Assembly: GCA_949498985.1 (NCBI GenBank)
Contig: CATECQ010000061.1
Location: 1 to 64,000 of the forward strand
Direction of reading: 5' to 3'
Length of the DNA stretch: 64,000 bases
DNA from: Glaciecola sp. HTCC2999
Lineage (GTDB): Bacteria; Pseudomonadota; Gammaproteobacteria; Enterobacterales; Alteromonadaceae
Part shown: piece by piece, positions 28,222 to 39,927 of the stretch
Layout of the letters: every line of letters begins with the position of its first letter
Numbering within the stretch: the stretch's first letter is position 1
The notes under the pieces: generated by a model
The model's input: only the letters and a program-made list of their open reading frames with translations
Told to the model about the DNA's origin: nothing
The model's database searches: none
Position numbers and translations under genes: made by a program

Positions 28222-30435
28222 TTATTTTAGGTAAGTATCAAAATGATGGGTAATCGTTTTGAACATATGAATTTGGGTGTTTTTACCACGAATACTGTGT
28301 TTTTTGCCTGGGTAATCCATGACATGAAATAATTTTGCATTATCTTGGAGGTGTTTATACAGTTTAGTGGCATGCGTAAATAATACATTATCATCTGCCA
28401 TCCCATGATAAATTAATAAGTCACCTTGAAGATTATTCGCATAAGGAAACACTGATGCAGCATCATAAGCCGCTTTATTCGTATTAGGGTTGCCCATGTA
28501 ACGTTCAGTGTAGTGTGTATCATATAAACGCCATTCTGTAACAGGTGCACCTGAGACCCCAACAGAGAAGTAGTCAGGCGCTTTGAACATGGCCATTAAC
28601 GACATATAGCCGCCGTAGCTATGTCCATATACGCCAATTTTATTAGGATCGACAAAATCTAAGGTACGTAAGAAATCGACGCCGAGTTTTTGGTCTTGGA
28701 TTTCAATGTCACCCATATTTTGATAAATAGGATCTTCAAAGGCCTTGCCTCGATAGTTCGAGCCACGGTTATCGATACTAAATACAACATAGCCCTGCTG
28801 CGCCCAGTACTGAAACATTAATCCTCGATTGCCACCCCAACGATTGGTAACGACTTGTGCGATAGGACCACCATAATGATACACAATAACCGGGTGCTTA
28901 CCGGTAAGATTCGTTGGCTTATATAATCGATAATATAACTTAGTGTTATCTTGAGTCTGAATGGTACCAAACTCAGGCTTAACCCAATTTGCAGAAAACG
29001 CCTGTAATGGATGCGTTGCATCCACCGCATTTTCATCTAACCATGTAATAAAACGCCCATCTGCATGATACAGGCCAGTTTGAGGTGGGGTGTTGATATC
29101 AGAAAAAGTGTTCGCATAAACGGATCCGTCTCGAGAGAATTGGACAGTATGGAATTTACCCGGTTGTGTGATCCGAGTAATATCTTGAGTCTTCATATCT
29201 AACGCATATAAGTGTGATTCTAATGGTGTATCTTTGCGAGCACTGACATAAAGTTTGCCTGCAATTTCATCGCTCGCTTCGATCTTAGTGACAACATATT
29301 GGCCTTGAGTTAACTGCTTAATCAGTTTGCCTTCGTTAGTGTAAAGGTATAAATGGGCAAATCCATCGCGCTCAGAACGCCAAATAAAGGCGTCTTGTTG
29401 TGTTAAAAAGGTTAAATCGTCGTGTAAGTTAATCCACGTATTGCTGCGCTCTGTGAGTAGTACTTTAGAAGATTGCTTGGATACAGAAAAAGCATACAAC
29501 GAGAGGGTTTTCTGATCACGGGATTGGACTTGATAAGATAATAAGTCAGCATTGTTTGTCCACTTGACTCTGGGTAGGTAAATATCGTTGTCTTTCCCTA
29601 AATCGACGGCGACGCGTTTAGCGGTATTAATATCTTGTACAAATAACTCCACTAATACATTAGGTGAACCCGCTTTAGGGTATTTCTGCTGAATCATAGT
29701 AATGCGCTCTGCATATATCTCTGACCGAGTAATAATATCGACAGGCGTCTCATCAATACGCGTAAAAGCAATGTTAGTTTCATCAGGTGACCACCAATAC
29801 CCCGTCAAACGACTCATCTCTTCTTGAGCAACAAACTCCGCCATACCAAATTTGATGTTGTCACCACCTGTTGTAGTAATGGCGGTTTCTTTACCAGAGC
29901 TAATATGCTTGATAATGATATTTTGGTCACGGATAAAAGAAATATAATTGCCTTTAGGCGAGAATTTGATATCGGTTTCAAATTCTGGTGTCGCTAAGAG
30001 TCGTTGTGCGTTTGGTTCGCCTAAACGATAGTAAAATGCATCACCAGCAAGGGGAAATAATAGTGCTTTGCCATCTGGAGACCACGTATAAGATACAATT
30101 CCTGAGCCAGATAATCGCATACGCTCGCGGCGTGCTTTTTCTTCATCTGAAAGGTTTTCGTCACCTTGATGCAAGTCATCTGCATCAAATAATAGACGTG
30201 AATGTTGGTCCTTAATATTATATTCCCATAAATCATAACGGCTGGTATCTGTGTGTTTAGCACGGATGAATGTGACTCGTTTACCATCTGGAGAGAGTTT
30301 CACCAATCTTGGAGTCGTTCCATGTAATGCAGGGGCACTAAAAATACGTTCGATACTAAGATTATTGGCACTGTGAGATTCGCTTGGTAACAAGCTATAC
30401 AGAGCGATTATTGTGATGATGAGACTCTTTTTCAT
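28222..30435 (-). CDS. Dipeptidyl peptidase IV (S9 family), exported
   Basis: This serine peptidase removes N-terminal dipeptides, usually Xaa-Pro. A signal peptide follows the start MKKSLIITIIALYSLL at 30435; in-frame ATGs exist 21 and 48 bases earlier, but this one gives a proper signal sequence. The N-terminal beta-propeller (to about residue 480) includes the paired glutamates in VAQEEMSRLTGYWW, which bind the substrate amino terminus in DPP4. The C-terminal hydrolase has the nucleophile in GVYGHSYGGYMS (about S606), the aspartate in HGMADDNV and the histidine in PGKKHSIRG (about H713). It is probably periplasmic. Confidence 0.92.
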   Translation of the reverse strand: MKKSLIITIIALYSLLPSESHSANNLSIERIFSAPALHGTTPRLVKLSPDGKRVTFIRAKHTDTSRYDLWEYNIKDQHSRLLFDADDLHQGDENLSDEEKARRERMRLSGSGIVSYTWSPDGKALLFPLAGDAFYYRLGEPNAQRLLATPEFETDIKFSPKGNYISFIRDQNIIIKHISSGKETAITTTGGDNIKFGMAEFVAQEEMSRLTGYWWSPDETNIAFTRIDETPVDIITRSEIYAERITMIQQKYPKAGSPNVLVELFVQDINTAKRVAVDLGKDNDIYLPRVKWTNNADLLSYQVQSRDQKTLSLYAFSVSKQSSKVLLTERSNTWINLHDDLTFLTQQDAFIWRSERDGFAHLYLYTNEGKLIKQLTQGQYVVTKIEASDEIAGKLYVSARKDTPLESHLYALDMKTQDITRITQPGKFHTVQFSRDGSVYANTFSDINTPPQTGLYHADGRFITWLDENAVDATHPLQAFSANWVKPEFGTIQTQDNTKLYYRLYKPTNLTGKHPVIVYHYGGPIAQVVTNRWGGNRGLMFQYWAQQGYVVFSIDNRGSNYRGKAFEDPIYQNMGDIEIQDQKLGVDFLRTLDFVDPNKIGVYGHSYGGYMSLMAMFKAPDYFSVGVSGAPVTEWRLYDTHYTERYMGNPNTNKAAYDAASVFPYANNLQGDLLIYHGMADDNVLFTHATKLYKHLQDNAKLFHVMDYPGKKHSIRGKNTQIHMFKTITHHFDTYLK

Positions 30436-30517
30436 TGAATTACCATATAGTGACATGACATATTGTGGGTAATAATTTAACATGAATACTTAATAATTCG
30501 AAAAATAATCAAATCAT

Positions 30518-31150
30518 ATGACAGATATCCGAAAAACTGCTTGTGTCATTGGCGCGAGTGGCTTAGTTGGTAAAGCACTGGTTCAGCAGTTATTATCACA
30601 TCCTGGCTATAAAACAGTGACGTGCTTAGTGCGAAGACCACTCAATGCAGCAGACTATCCAGATCCTGAAGGCAAGCTCCAGCCAGTCGTAATTGACTTT
30701 GATGTACTGCAAGATTATCAAGGATATTTTACCGTAGATCATGTTTATTGTGCTCTAGGTACTACGATCAAAAAGGCGGGCAGTCGCTCGGCGTTTAGAC
30801 GCGTTGATTTTGAATTTATTCATGTTTGTGCCCAATTAGCCAGAGCACAGCGAGCAAGAGGTTTTGTGTGGGTCTCGAGTGTCGGAGCCGATAAACATAG
30901 TAAAAACTTTTATCTTAAAGTGAAAGGTGAGTTAGAGTCATCCATTATGTCGATGCCACAACTAGAGCATGCAGTGGCAGTTAAGCCATCTTTATTAATC
31001 GGTCAACGTAATGAATATCGCCGTCTTGAACAGTGGGGGATTGTACTTGCCAATGCTTTGTCATTTTGTTTCATTGGGCCGTTGGCTAAATATAAACCTG
31101 TCCATGCAACGACGGTTGCTGCTCAGATGATTAAACTTCAACCTTTGTAG
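30518..31150 (+). CDS. NAD(P)-binding Rossmann protein, HTATIP2/TIP30-like
   Basis: This is an atypical short-chain dehydrogenase-like protein of 210 residues. The nucleotide-binding motif GASGLVGKALVQQL is at residues 12-25. YCALGTTIKKAGSRSAFRRVD and the active-site-like VWVSSVGAD and YLKVKGELE segments match HTATIP2-type proteins seen across bacteria. No substrate is known. It is divergent from the peptidase gene with only about 80 bases between starts and is the first of three rightward small genes. Confidence 0.75.
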   Translation: MTDIRKTACVIGASGLVGKALVQQLLSHPGYKTVTCLVRRPLNAADYPDPEGKLQPVVIDFDVLQDYQGYFTVDHVYCALGTTIKKAGSRSAFRRVDFEFIHVCAQLARAQRARGFVWVSSVGADKHSKNFYLKVKGELESSIMSMPQLEHAVAVKPSLLIGQRNEYRRLEQWGIVLANALSFCFIGPLAKYKPVHATTVAAQMIKLQPL

Positions 31151-31170
31151 TTAACACATGTCAATATCAA

Positions 31171-31554
31171 ATGAGTGCTAGTATCCTAAACCCGAATGTA
31201 GCTAAGATGGTCCAAAGCATTGAGCTCACTTCATTTACTTGGGATGGAGTACCGGTTCGTGTGCCTGTTTTTTCTGTTTATGCCATTATTCAAACACCAT
31301 TGATTACCCGTTCTGAATATCAAAATAATAAACTTATTCCCATTATTGAATTGGATAAATATACTATCCCGATTGTCGATCCATTTGGAGGCGTGGTTGA
31401 ACATGCGCCAAATTTTGCCGTGGTGATCTCTCAACTTGTGGATAATCAGTTTGGGTTATTTGCTTATCCTGCTGATCATATTGAAGATAATATCGTATTG
31501 TCCTATGCGCAATGGTTGGAAACAAAACCCAATATTCATTTTTACCAAGCGTAA
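31171..31554 (+). CDS. Small protein of unknown function, possibly CheW-like fold
   Basis: This is a 127-residue soluble protein without signal or membrane segment. I do not recognise it firmly. The alternation VFSVYAIIQTPLIT, LIPIIELDKYTIPIVDPFG and FAVVISQLVDNQFGLFAYPADHIED resembles the order of strands in a CheW domain, in which a VPVVDL-type strand precedes an IVV...GLLVD strand. No chemotaxis gene is nearby. It follows the Rossmann gene by 20 bases, so it may share its transcript. Confidence 0.45.
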   Translation: MSASILNPNVAKMVQSIELTSFTWDGVPVRVPVFSVYAIIQTPLITRSEYQNNKLIPIIELDKYTIPIVDPFGGVVEHAPNFAVVISQLVDNQFGLFAYPADHIEDNIVLSYAQWLETKPNIHFYQA

Positions 31555-31607
31555 TAACGCTTTTGCTGCTTATCTCACGAATAATCTTTCTCTAATTGGA
31601 GTCGCTA

Positions 31608-32123
31608 TTGGAAACTGTTTGGATTGCTGAGGCTTTTGGCCTAGGTGCGATTATTTTCAATATATTTGGATATCGTAGTAATGATATGCGTCGCTATTTA
31701 GTCTTATCGGGTGGAGCGATGCTCTGTCTGAGTACTCACTTTTTTTTATTAGGCGCAATGGCTGCAGGTATTGGCTGTGGTTTGGCTGCAATCCGCAATG
31801 CGGTCGCATTAAAGATCAGAGGCACTCGGATACTATTATTATTTTTAAGTATTAATATAGGTTTCTTTTTATTTGAATGGTTTGTATTACAGCATGGCTA
31901 TTTGATCATTTTGGCATACACTTCATCTATCATTTTTACTGCCGGTTCTATTCTTTTTACCGATACTGCGGTCATGCGTAGATGGTTTGTGTTTGCAGAA
32001 ACTATTGGGTTAATCTATGCATTCATGGTCGGGAGTGTGTTTGGTTCGATATTTAATTCTGTGAATCTCATTAGTATTATTATAAAGATGCGAAGCACAA
32101 AAAAACCACCAAGCCAGAACTAG
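31608..32123 (+). CDS. YgjV-family inner-membrane protein
   Basis: This is a polytopic membrane protein of about 171 residues with five or six hydrophobic helices, resembling E. coli YgjV: FGLGAIIFNIFGYRSNDMRRYL near the N-terminus and LAAIRNAVALKIRGTR in the first loop. The TTG at 31608 is favoured over the TTG at 31596 because TTGGAG, which contains that earlier TTG, forms a ribosome site 6 bases upstream. The function of YgjV is unknown. The 3' end overlaps a bidirectional terminator. Confidence 0.75.
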   Translation: METVWIAEAFGLGAIIFNIFGYRSNDMRRYLVLSGGAMLCLSTHFFLLGAMAAGIGCGLAAIRNAVALKIRGTRILLLFLSINIGFFLFEWFVLQHGYLIILAYTSSIIFTAGSILFTDTAVMRRWFVFAETIGLIYAFMVGSVFGSIFNSVNLISIIIKMRSTKKPPSQN

Positions 32124-32136
32124 CGTGGTGGTTTTA
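32100..32136. terminator. Bidirectional terminator between ygjV-like and exbD
   Basis: AAAACCACCA pairs with TGGTGGTTTT around a 14-base loop. It has A residues on one side and T on the other, so it can act in both directions for the two convergent genes. It includes the end of the YgjV-like gene. Confidence 0.8.
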
Positions 32137-32148
32137 TAAAAAAGTTTA

Positions 32149-32550
32149 TTATTCTTTAACGAGGACTGAAACTTTATTAATACCGGCAACTTTTGCTTGG
32201 TTCATTACCTCAACAACAATTCCGTGCTCAGTATCTTCATGAGCTTGGATAGCTGCAGAATCAGTGTTGTTTTCAGCTAAGAAAGTTTGAATGTTAGCCA
32301 CTACACGACGAATATCGACTTCGCGACCATTCATCTTGATTACACCTACCTCATCAATTTGAATAGACAACGATTTACTAGGTTGTTGTGATTCAGTGTT
32401 ATCTTTTGGGCGACTCGCATCAAGCCCTTTTTCTTTTACAAATGACGTAGTCACAATAAAGAAGATCAACATGATGAAAACGATGTCTAGCATCGGAGTC
32501 ATATCAATCTGGGCGTCGTCATCACTCGAGGTATGCTTTTTTCTTTTCAT
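32149..32550 (-). CDS. exbD: ExbD/TolR-family energy-transduction protein
   Basis: This is an inner-membrane proton-channel partner, 133 residues long. A charged N-terminus is followed by the single helix IDMTPMLDIVFIMLIFFIVTTSF with the essential membrane aspartate (D-I-V-F). A periplasmic domain ends in VAGINKVSVLVKE. Members work with ExbB to power TonB receptors. No exbB or tonB gene adjoins it here, so its partners must be elsewhere. It appears to be a single-gene unit with its own terminator. Confidence 0.88.
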   Translation of the reverse strand: MKRKKHTSSDDDAQIDMTPMLDIVFIMLIFFIVTTSFVKEKGLDASRPKDNTESQQPSKSLSIQIDEVGVIKMNGREVDIRRVVANIQTFLAENNTDSAAIQAHEDTEHGIVVEVMNQAKVAGINKVSVLVKE

Positions 32551-32678
32551 AAGTGTTTTTTCTTATCCTTAAACATTTCAACGCATAGTATAAAGAATTT
32601 CTAAAAACTTGGGTAGGGATTTTGTAAATAGAATGTGCATTTTTTTGCGTTATTTAGGGTATCACTGACAATATGTAA

Positions 32679-33470
32679 TTATTTTTCTTCAAAAAGACGC
32701 ATGGTGTGTCCAAGATGACTAAAGTAAATGGCAAATAATTCATTTACTTTGGTTCTATGTGATTTTATCGGATAGGCTCCTTGCAAAGCGGTAGTGGACT
32801 GTTTTGTACCTTGCACGAGAAAGGCATTTTTGATTGGATGATCTTGAATAAATGATTCAAACGCACGTGCGCAAAGCTCTTCAGGTTTGGCAAAATAAAT
32901 GATTTTATGATTTTGATCTAACGCTTTACTGCGGTAAAAATAATCACTCGGTTTAGTACCAGATGAATCGAGCATAATATGTGTAAAACAGTCGGATAAT
33001 TGTTCATTTAATTGATGTGGATAGCCTATTTGGTGATGTAGATAAGCTTCAGATGCAAATGTAGATGGAGAAATATTACAAAACATTTTGGTACCGATAT
33101 AATGGTCAAAAGCGTGAAACCACTCATGAGCTAAGCTACCTGCACCGGCGTTTTTAGCTAAGCTTATTTCATGTTTAATCGGTGTATAATGAGCACAGAC
33201 GCCTTGACGTCCACCTTTACCAAATGCAATTCCTAAGCGTCCGCGTAATGAAATAACCTGTTCTGGTACTTGCAAAATATCGCATAGGTCATATAGCGCA
33301 TCAAAAAATAAATTAGCGGCAATTTGTTGTTCTGTTGGTGTAACCCATCGTCCAATTTCAATAGTACGAAAACCAAATAATTTTAATATATCTTGAAAAG
33401 TGACATCAGCGCCGCCGCGATGAGATTCGCCGTTACGGTAAAATTCACGATGTATCCGGGATGATTTCAT
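32679..33470 (-). CDS. LPD1/CLCA_X-type protein with HExxH metallopeptidase motif
   Basis: This is a 263-residue protein without signal peptide. Residues about 30-125 match the large polyvalent protein-associated domain LPD1 as I recall it: GFRTIEIGRWVTPTEQQ, ISLRGRLGIAFGKGGRQG, AHYTPIKHEISL, and GAGSLAHEWFHAFDHYIG. The last contains H115-E116-x-x-H119, a zinc-peptidase signature. LPD1 is usually found in phage and conjugative-element polyvalent proteins, so a stand-alone chromosomal copy is notable. It starts 3 bases after the fldB stop, so the two are co-transcribed. The substrate and role are unknown. Confidence 0.65.
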   Translation of the reverse strand: MKSSRIHREFYRNGESHRGGADVTFQDILKLFGFRTIEIGRWVTPTEQQIAANLFFDALYDLCDILQVPEQVISLRGRLGIAFGKGGRQGVCAHYTPIKHEISLAKNAGAGSLAHEWFHAFDHYIGTKMFCNISPSTFASEAYLHHQIGYPHQLNEQLSDCFTHIMLDSSGTKPSDYFYRSKALDQNHKIIYFAKPEELCARAFESFIQDHPIKNAFLVQGTKQSTTALQGAYPIKSHRTKVNELFAIYFSHLGHTMRLFEEK

Positions 33471-33473
33471 GAA

Positions 33474-34031
33474 CTAAGTTAAAGCTGGCAGTAGCTTAAG
33501 TTCTTCTAGAATTTGCTCACACCATGCTGCAATACGTGCATCTGTTTCATCAAACTGATTCTCATCATCTAAAGACAGTCCAACAAAAAATTCACCATCC
33601 TCGGTGAGTGCTTTTGAGGCCGTAAAATCATAACCTTGATTAGGCCAATAGCCTACCATTTCAGCGCCATTTGGAACGATAACATCATGTAACATTCCTA
33701 CTGCATCTTGAAACCAATCAGCATAGCCTAGCTGATCACCTAAGCCAAAAATTGCAGCCTGTTTATTCGTGAAATTCACTGTCCCAATATCGTTCCAATG
33801 TGATTCCCAATCTTCTTGTAATTCACCAAAGTCCCACGTAGAAATCCCTAAAAGCACAACGTCATATTGTTCAATGTCACTCAACGGGGTATCTTTGATA
33901 TTAAACATGGAAATCTTAAGCAATGGACACAATGACTCGATGTGCGCTTTAATTTTTTCGGCTGCCATTTCGGTGTAGCATGTAGTGGAACCATAAAAAA
34001 GACCAACTGATACATCAGACACTGTAAACAC
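33474..34031 (-). CDS. fldB: Flavodoxin FldB
   Basis: This is a low-potential FMN electron carrier of 185 residues. The FMN phosphate loop is GLFYGSTTCYTE near residue 10. The second and third FMN loops are STWDFGELQEDWE near residue 65 and FGLGDQLGYADWF near residue 95. The C-terminal FFVGLSLDDENQFD and RIAAWCEQI match FldB better than FldA. It is the first gene of a pair with the LPD1-like protein, so it may supply electrons for something that needs them, but that link is only context. Confidence 0.9.
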   Translation of the reverse strand: MFTVSDVSVGLFYGSTTCYTEMAAEKIKAHIESLCPLLKISMFNIKDTPLSDIEQYDVVLLGISTWDFGELQEDWESHWNDIGTVNFTNKQAAIFGLGDQLGYADWFQDAVGMLHDVIVPNGAEMVGYWPNQGYDFTASKALTEDGEFFVGLSLDDENQFDETDARIAAWCEQILEELKLLPALT

Positions 34032-34172
34032 CTTTTCGTGAAGATTTTGATGAGATTAATGATACGCATAATAACAAAAAATGGGGCAAAAGCGGTAAAG
34101 CTAAATGCTGTTGAATACATTATAATATTAAATACGATTTGCGTTATAACCCATATTTAAAGAGCACTGAAC

Positions 34173-36835
<2,663 letters not shown>

Positions 36836-36875
36836 AGTATATAAACCGTGGTTATTCTTCACTTACGTGTTAACG

Positions 36876-37178
36876 TTAAGCTGAAGGTGTTACAAAAAAA
36901 GATTCAGCGCTACTAAGACGCGCAAGTTGTAGTAATTTATCAGGAATATGACGCCATGCAAGAAGGACATTCGCCTCTCTCGCATCTCTAACGGCATTAA
37001 GAAGCCACGCTAGGCCTGCACTATCAAGCTGAGTCACGGCTTTGAGATCAATTGTTAAGGTATCAGAGGTTACAATCTGTTTACGATGTAACGCAAAAAG
37101 TTCCTGAGAAATCGTTTGATTATTCAGCACACCTTTGAGAATCAACGTATTGTTTTGAAATGTTAAATCCAATGCCAT
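36876..37178 (-). CDS. mlaB: MlaB, STAS-domain subunit of the phospholipid transporter
   Basis: This is a 100-residue cytoplasmic STAS-domain protein that stabilises the MlaFEDB ABC complex. The central LTIDLKAVTQLDSAGLAWLLNAVRDA contains the D-S-A-G-L core typical of STAS proteins. It follows mlaC by 3 bases. The complex keeps outer-membrane lipid asymmetry by moving phospholipids between membranes. Confidence 0.92.
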   Translation of the reverse strand: MALDLTFQNNTLILKGVLNNQTISQELFALHRKQIVTSDTLTIDLKAVTQLDSAGLAWLLNAVRDAREANVLLAWRHIPDKLLQLARLSSAESFFVTPSA

Positions 37179-37181
37179 TAG

Positions 37182-37856
37182 TTACCCTTGACCTGCTGGG
37201 CGAGGGATTGGCGCATCCGACCCTTGTAATACAATAGGGTCATTGATTTTTTGTTGCATCAACGCAATCACTTTTTCAATACCTTCTTGACGTAATATTG
37301 ATTCAAATTCACTGCGTTTACTGGATAACAAGCTGATGCCTTCTGCGACCATATCATAGGCACCCCATTTGTTCGATTTACGATCTTTTCTGACTTTAAA
37401 GGCGACTTTGATATCGGGTTTACCTTCGTCTTGAATTAAGGCTCTTACCGTCACGATTTTTTTATCTGCATAATTTCCAACAGGCTCAAATGCGACTGTT
37501 TGGTCATCATAATAACCCATTGCATTTGCATAGGTAGTAACGAGATATTCACGAAACACATTAACAAATTCACCCAGTTGTTGTTTGGGTACCTTGCGAG
37601 CTTGGTTGCCAAGAACCATGAATGCTGAGTATTTATAATCGACATAAGGTAATAAATTTTCACGCATAATGGTGCGTAAATGTTCAGGGTTTTGTGCAAT
37701 TAAACCCTGCTCGTTTTTCATACGGCTAAACGTCGAACTAGCAGCCTCTTGGATCATTAAATGAGGGTTACTTTCTACTTGTTGAGATTGAGCCATGCTC
37801 ACGTGAGTAAACATTAAACTGCTCATCACAAAAAACGCGCTGATAAACTTTTTCAC
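37182..37856 (-). CDS. mlaC: MlaC, periplasmic phospholipid-binding protein
   Basis: This is a 224-residue exported protein that shuttles phospholipid between the outer-membrane MlaA complex and MlaFEDB. A signal peptide ends near VSMAQS. The mature part reads like the MlaC (Tol_Tol_Ttg2) family: LPYVDYKYSAFMVLG, FVNVFREYLVTTYANAMGYY, KVAFKVRKDRKSNKWGAYDMVAEGISLL and SEFESILRQEGIEKVIALM. It lies between mlaD and mlaB. Confidence 0.94.
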   Translation of the reverse strand: MKKFISAFFVMSSLMFTHVSMAQSQQVESNPHLMIQEAASSTFSRMKNEQGLIAQNPEHLRTIMRENLLPYVDYKYSAFMVLGNQARKVPKQQLGEFVNVFREYLVTTYANAMGYYDDQTVAFEPVGNYADKKIVTVRALIQDEGKPDIKVAFKVRKDRKSNKWGAYDMVAEGISLLSSKRSEFESILRQEGIEKVIALMQQKINDPIVLQGSDAPIPRPAGQG

Positions 37857-37874
37857 AATGTTTCCTTATTTTAG

Positions 37875-38342
37875 TTATTCACTATCGCGGCTAAATAAAA
37901 ACTGGCCAATTAAATCCTCAAGTACCAAAGCCGATTTGGTATCTTGAATGTAATCACCATCAGCCAGTGTGACGAAGTCATCAAATGCAAAACCCGGCTG
38001 AAATCCAATATATTGCTCGCCTAATAATCCTGAAGTTAAGATGGCGACGGAGCTAGTATCAGGAAAATTATCGTATTGTTGGGAGACACTTAATACAACC
38101 ACAGGATTAAAATCCTCCGGGTCAAGGTAAATCGATTCAACTCGCCCAACGGTAACACCGCCAACTTTCACGGCAGAACGCGTTTTTAAACCACCAATAT
38201 TGTCGAATTTTGCATACAGTGTATAACTTGACTCATTGTTAGAAAAGCCTTGGTTAACAACTTTCATTGCTAATAATAAGGTTGCCGCCACTGTTAAAAT
38301 GACAAAGAAACCTACCATAAGTTCCGTTTTTCGCGTGTTCAT
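37875..38342 (-). CDS. mlaD: MlaD, MCE-domain subunit
   Basis: This is a 155-residue inner-membrane protein with one N-terminal helix and a single periplasmic MCE domain that forms a hexameric lipid channel. GLKTRSAVKVGGVTVGRVESIYLD and AILTSGLLGEQYIGFQPGF are the characteristic MCE strands. Lengths of about 155-180 are usual. It lies 8 bases after mlaE. Confidence 0.95.
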   Translation of the reverse strand: MNTRKTELMVGFFVILTVAATLLLAMKVVNQGFSNNESSYTLYAKFDNIGGLKTRSAVKVGGVTVGRVESIYLDPEDFNPVVVLSVSQQYDNFPDTSSVAILTSGLLGEQYIGFQPGFAFDDFVTLADGDYIQDTKSALVLEDLIGQFLFSRDSE

Positions 38343-38350
38343 AATGATTC

Positions 38351-39127
38351 CTAATTAATACCAAACATAAGTGCGGTTAGTACAAAATCTAATCCTAAGA
38401 CTGCTAATGAAGAATAAACGACAGTCTGTGTAGTTGCTTGTGAGATGCCTTCAGATGTAGGTACAGCATCATAGCCTTTAAATATTGCAATCCATGTCAC
38501 CACAATCGCAAATACAATACTTTTCAGGATGCCGTTCACGACATCTTTATTCCAATCAACAGTCGCTTGCATTATGGACCAATATGAACCTGAATCTACG
38601 CCAAGCCAGTCCACTCCGACTAAATGACCGCCTAAAATACCAATGGCTGAAAATATTAACGCTAGCATTGGCATTGAAATAATGCCTGCCCATACTCGCG
38701 GTGCAACCACCCGACGAAGAGGGTCAACTGCCATCATTTCTAACGAGCTTAATTGTTCGGTTGCCTTCATTAATCCTATTTCTGCCGTTAGGGCGGAGCC
38801 TGCTCGACCTGCAAATAATAACGCAGTGACTACTGGGCCTAATTCTCGCAATAACGATAAAGCAACCATCGGGCCTAATGACCCTTCTGCACCGTAACCT
38901 ACCAAGATAGTATAACCCTGCAGAGCCATAACCATGCCGATAAAAAGACCGGAGACCATAATAATGAGTAGAGATTGTACACCTACCACGTAAATTTGTT
39001 GCAGTGTCAGGCGCACATTTTTAAGTTGTGGGAGTGCGATTAATGCGCCGGTCAGCATTAAAAATGCTCGACCGAACGATCGTATATTATCTAGGGTACT
39101 TGCCCCTAGTTGAATGACCCAACTCAT
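38351..39127 (-). CDS. mlaE: MlaE, permease subunit
   Basis: This is a 258-residue inner-membrane permease of the Mla phospholipid ABC transporter, with five or six helices. The family motif [41 protein letters not shown], beginning near residue 90, is the conserved coupling segment. The start overlaps the mlaF stop by four bases (ATGA), a sign of translational coupling. Confidence 0.96.
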   Translation of the reverse strand: MSWVIQLGASTLDNIRSFGRAFLMLTGALIALPQLKNVRLTLQQIYVVGVQSLLIIMVSGLFIGMVMALQGYTILVGYGAEGSLGPMVALSLLRELGPVVTALLFAGRAGSALTAEIGLMKATEQLSSLEMMAVDPLRRVVAPRVWAGIISMPMLALIFSAIGILGGHLVGVDWLGVDSGSYWSIMQATVDWNKDVVNGILKSIVFAIVVTWIAIFKGYDAVPTSEGISQATTQTVVYSSLAVLGLDFVLTALMFGIN

Positions 39128-39927
39128 ATCAAATCTCCTAAAAGTTGAGATGATAAATCGGTCGCCGGATAATGAAACGGGACAGGGCCATCGGCTTTTC
39201 CTAGCAAGAATTGTTGGACAAGCTCTGATTCTGAACCTTTGATTTGTTCTGCCGTACCATGGCCAATGACTTTTTTATTGGCTAATATATATACATAATC
39301 GGCTATATTAAGCACTTCAGACACATCGTGTGTCACGACAATACTAGTAACTGATAACGCTTCACTCAGAGCTTTAATTAATTTAACTAAGACCCCCATC
39401 GAAATAGGATCTTGTCCTGCAAAAGGCTCATCGTACATTATTAATTCAGGATCAAGAGCGATCGCTCTAGCTAACGCCGCACGTCGTGCCATCCCCCCTG
39501 ATAATTCGCTGGGCATTAGTTGTGCTGCACCGCGTAAACCAACAGCTTCTAATTTTAATAATACTAACGTTTGGATAACAGATTCTGGTAAGTCAGTGTG
39601 TTCCCGTAGAGCAAAAGCAACGTTATCAAATACACTCATATCGGTAAACAATGCACCTGATTGGAATAACATACTTATAGCTTTGCGTGTATGGTAGAGT
39701 TTTTTGCGATTCATCTTTGGGATTGATTCACCTGCAAACGTGATATCCCCTTTGTCTGGGGTGAGTTGTCCACCAATAAGACGTAACATGGTGGTTTTAC
39801 CTATACCACTAGGGCCCATGATAGCAGTAATTTTACCCTTGGGAATTTGAATGCTGATATCGTCATAAATGATGCGATCAGCACGCGAGAAAGTAATATT
39901 TTGAATGTCTACCAAATGTTCAGTCAT
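39124..39927 (-). CDS. mlaF: MlaF, ATPase subunit
   Basis: This is a 267-residue ABC ATPase that powers the Mla complex. Walker A is GPSGIGKTT near residue 38, the signature is [16 protein letters not shown] near residue 145, Walker B is [14 protein letters not shown], and the switch histidine is in VVTHD. It is the first gene of the leftward mlaFEDCB-ibaG-murA cluster. It has no strong ribosome site at the ATG. Confidence 0.95.
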   Translation of the reverse strand: MTEHLVDIQNITFSRADRIIYDDISIQIPKGKITAIMGPSGIGKTTMLRLIGGQLTPDKGDITFAGESIPKMNRKKLYHTRKAISMLFQSGALFTDMSVFDNVAFALREHTDLPESVIQTLVLLKLEAVGLRGAAQLMPSELSGGMARRAALARAIALDPELIMYDEPFAGQDPISMGVLVKLIKALSEALSVTSIVVTHDVSEVLNIADYVYILANKKVIGHGTAEQIKGSESELVQQFLLGKADGPVPFHYPATDLSSQLLGDLI

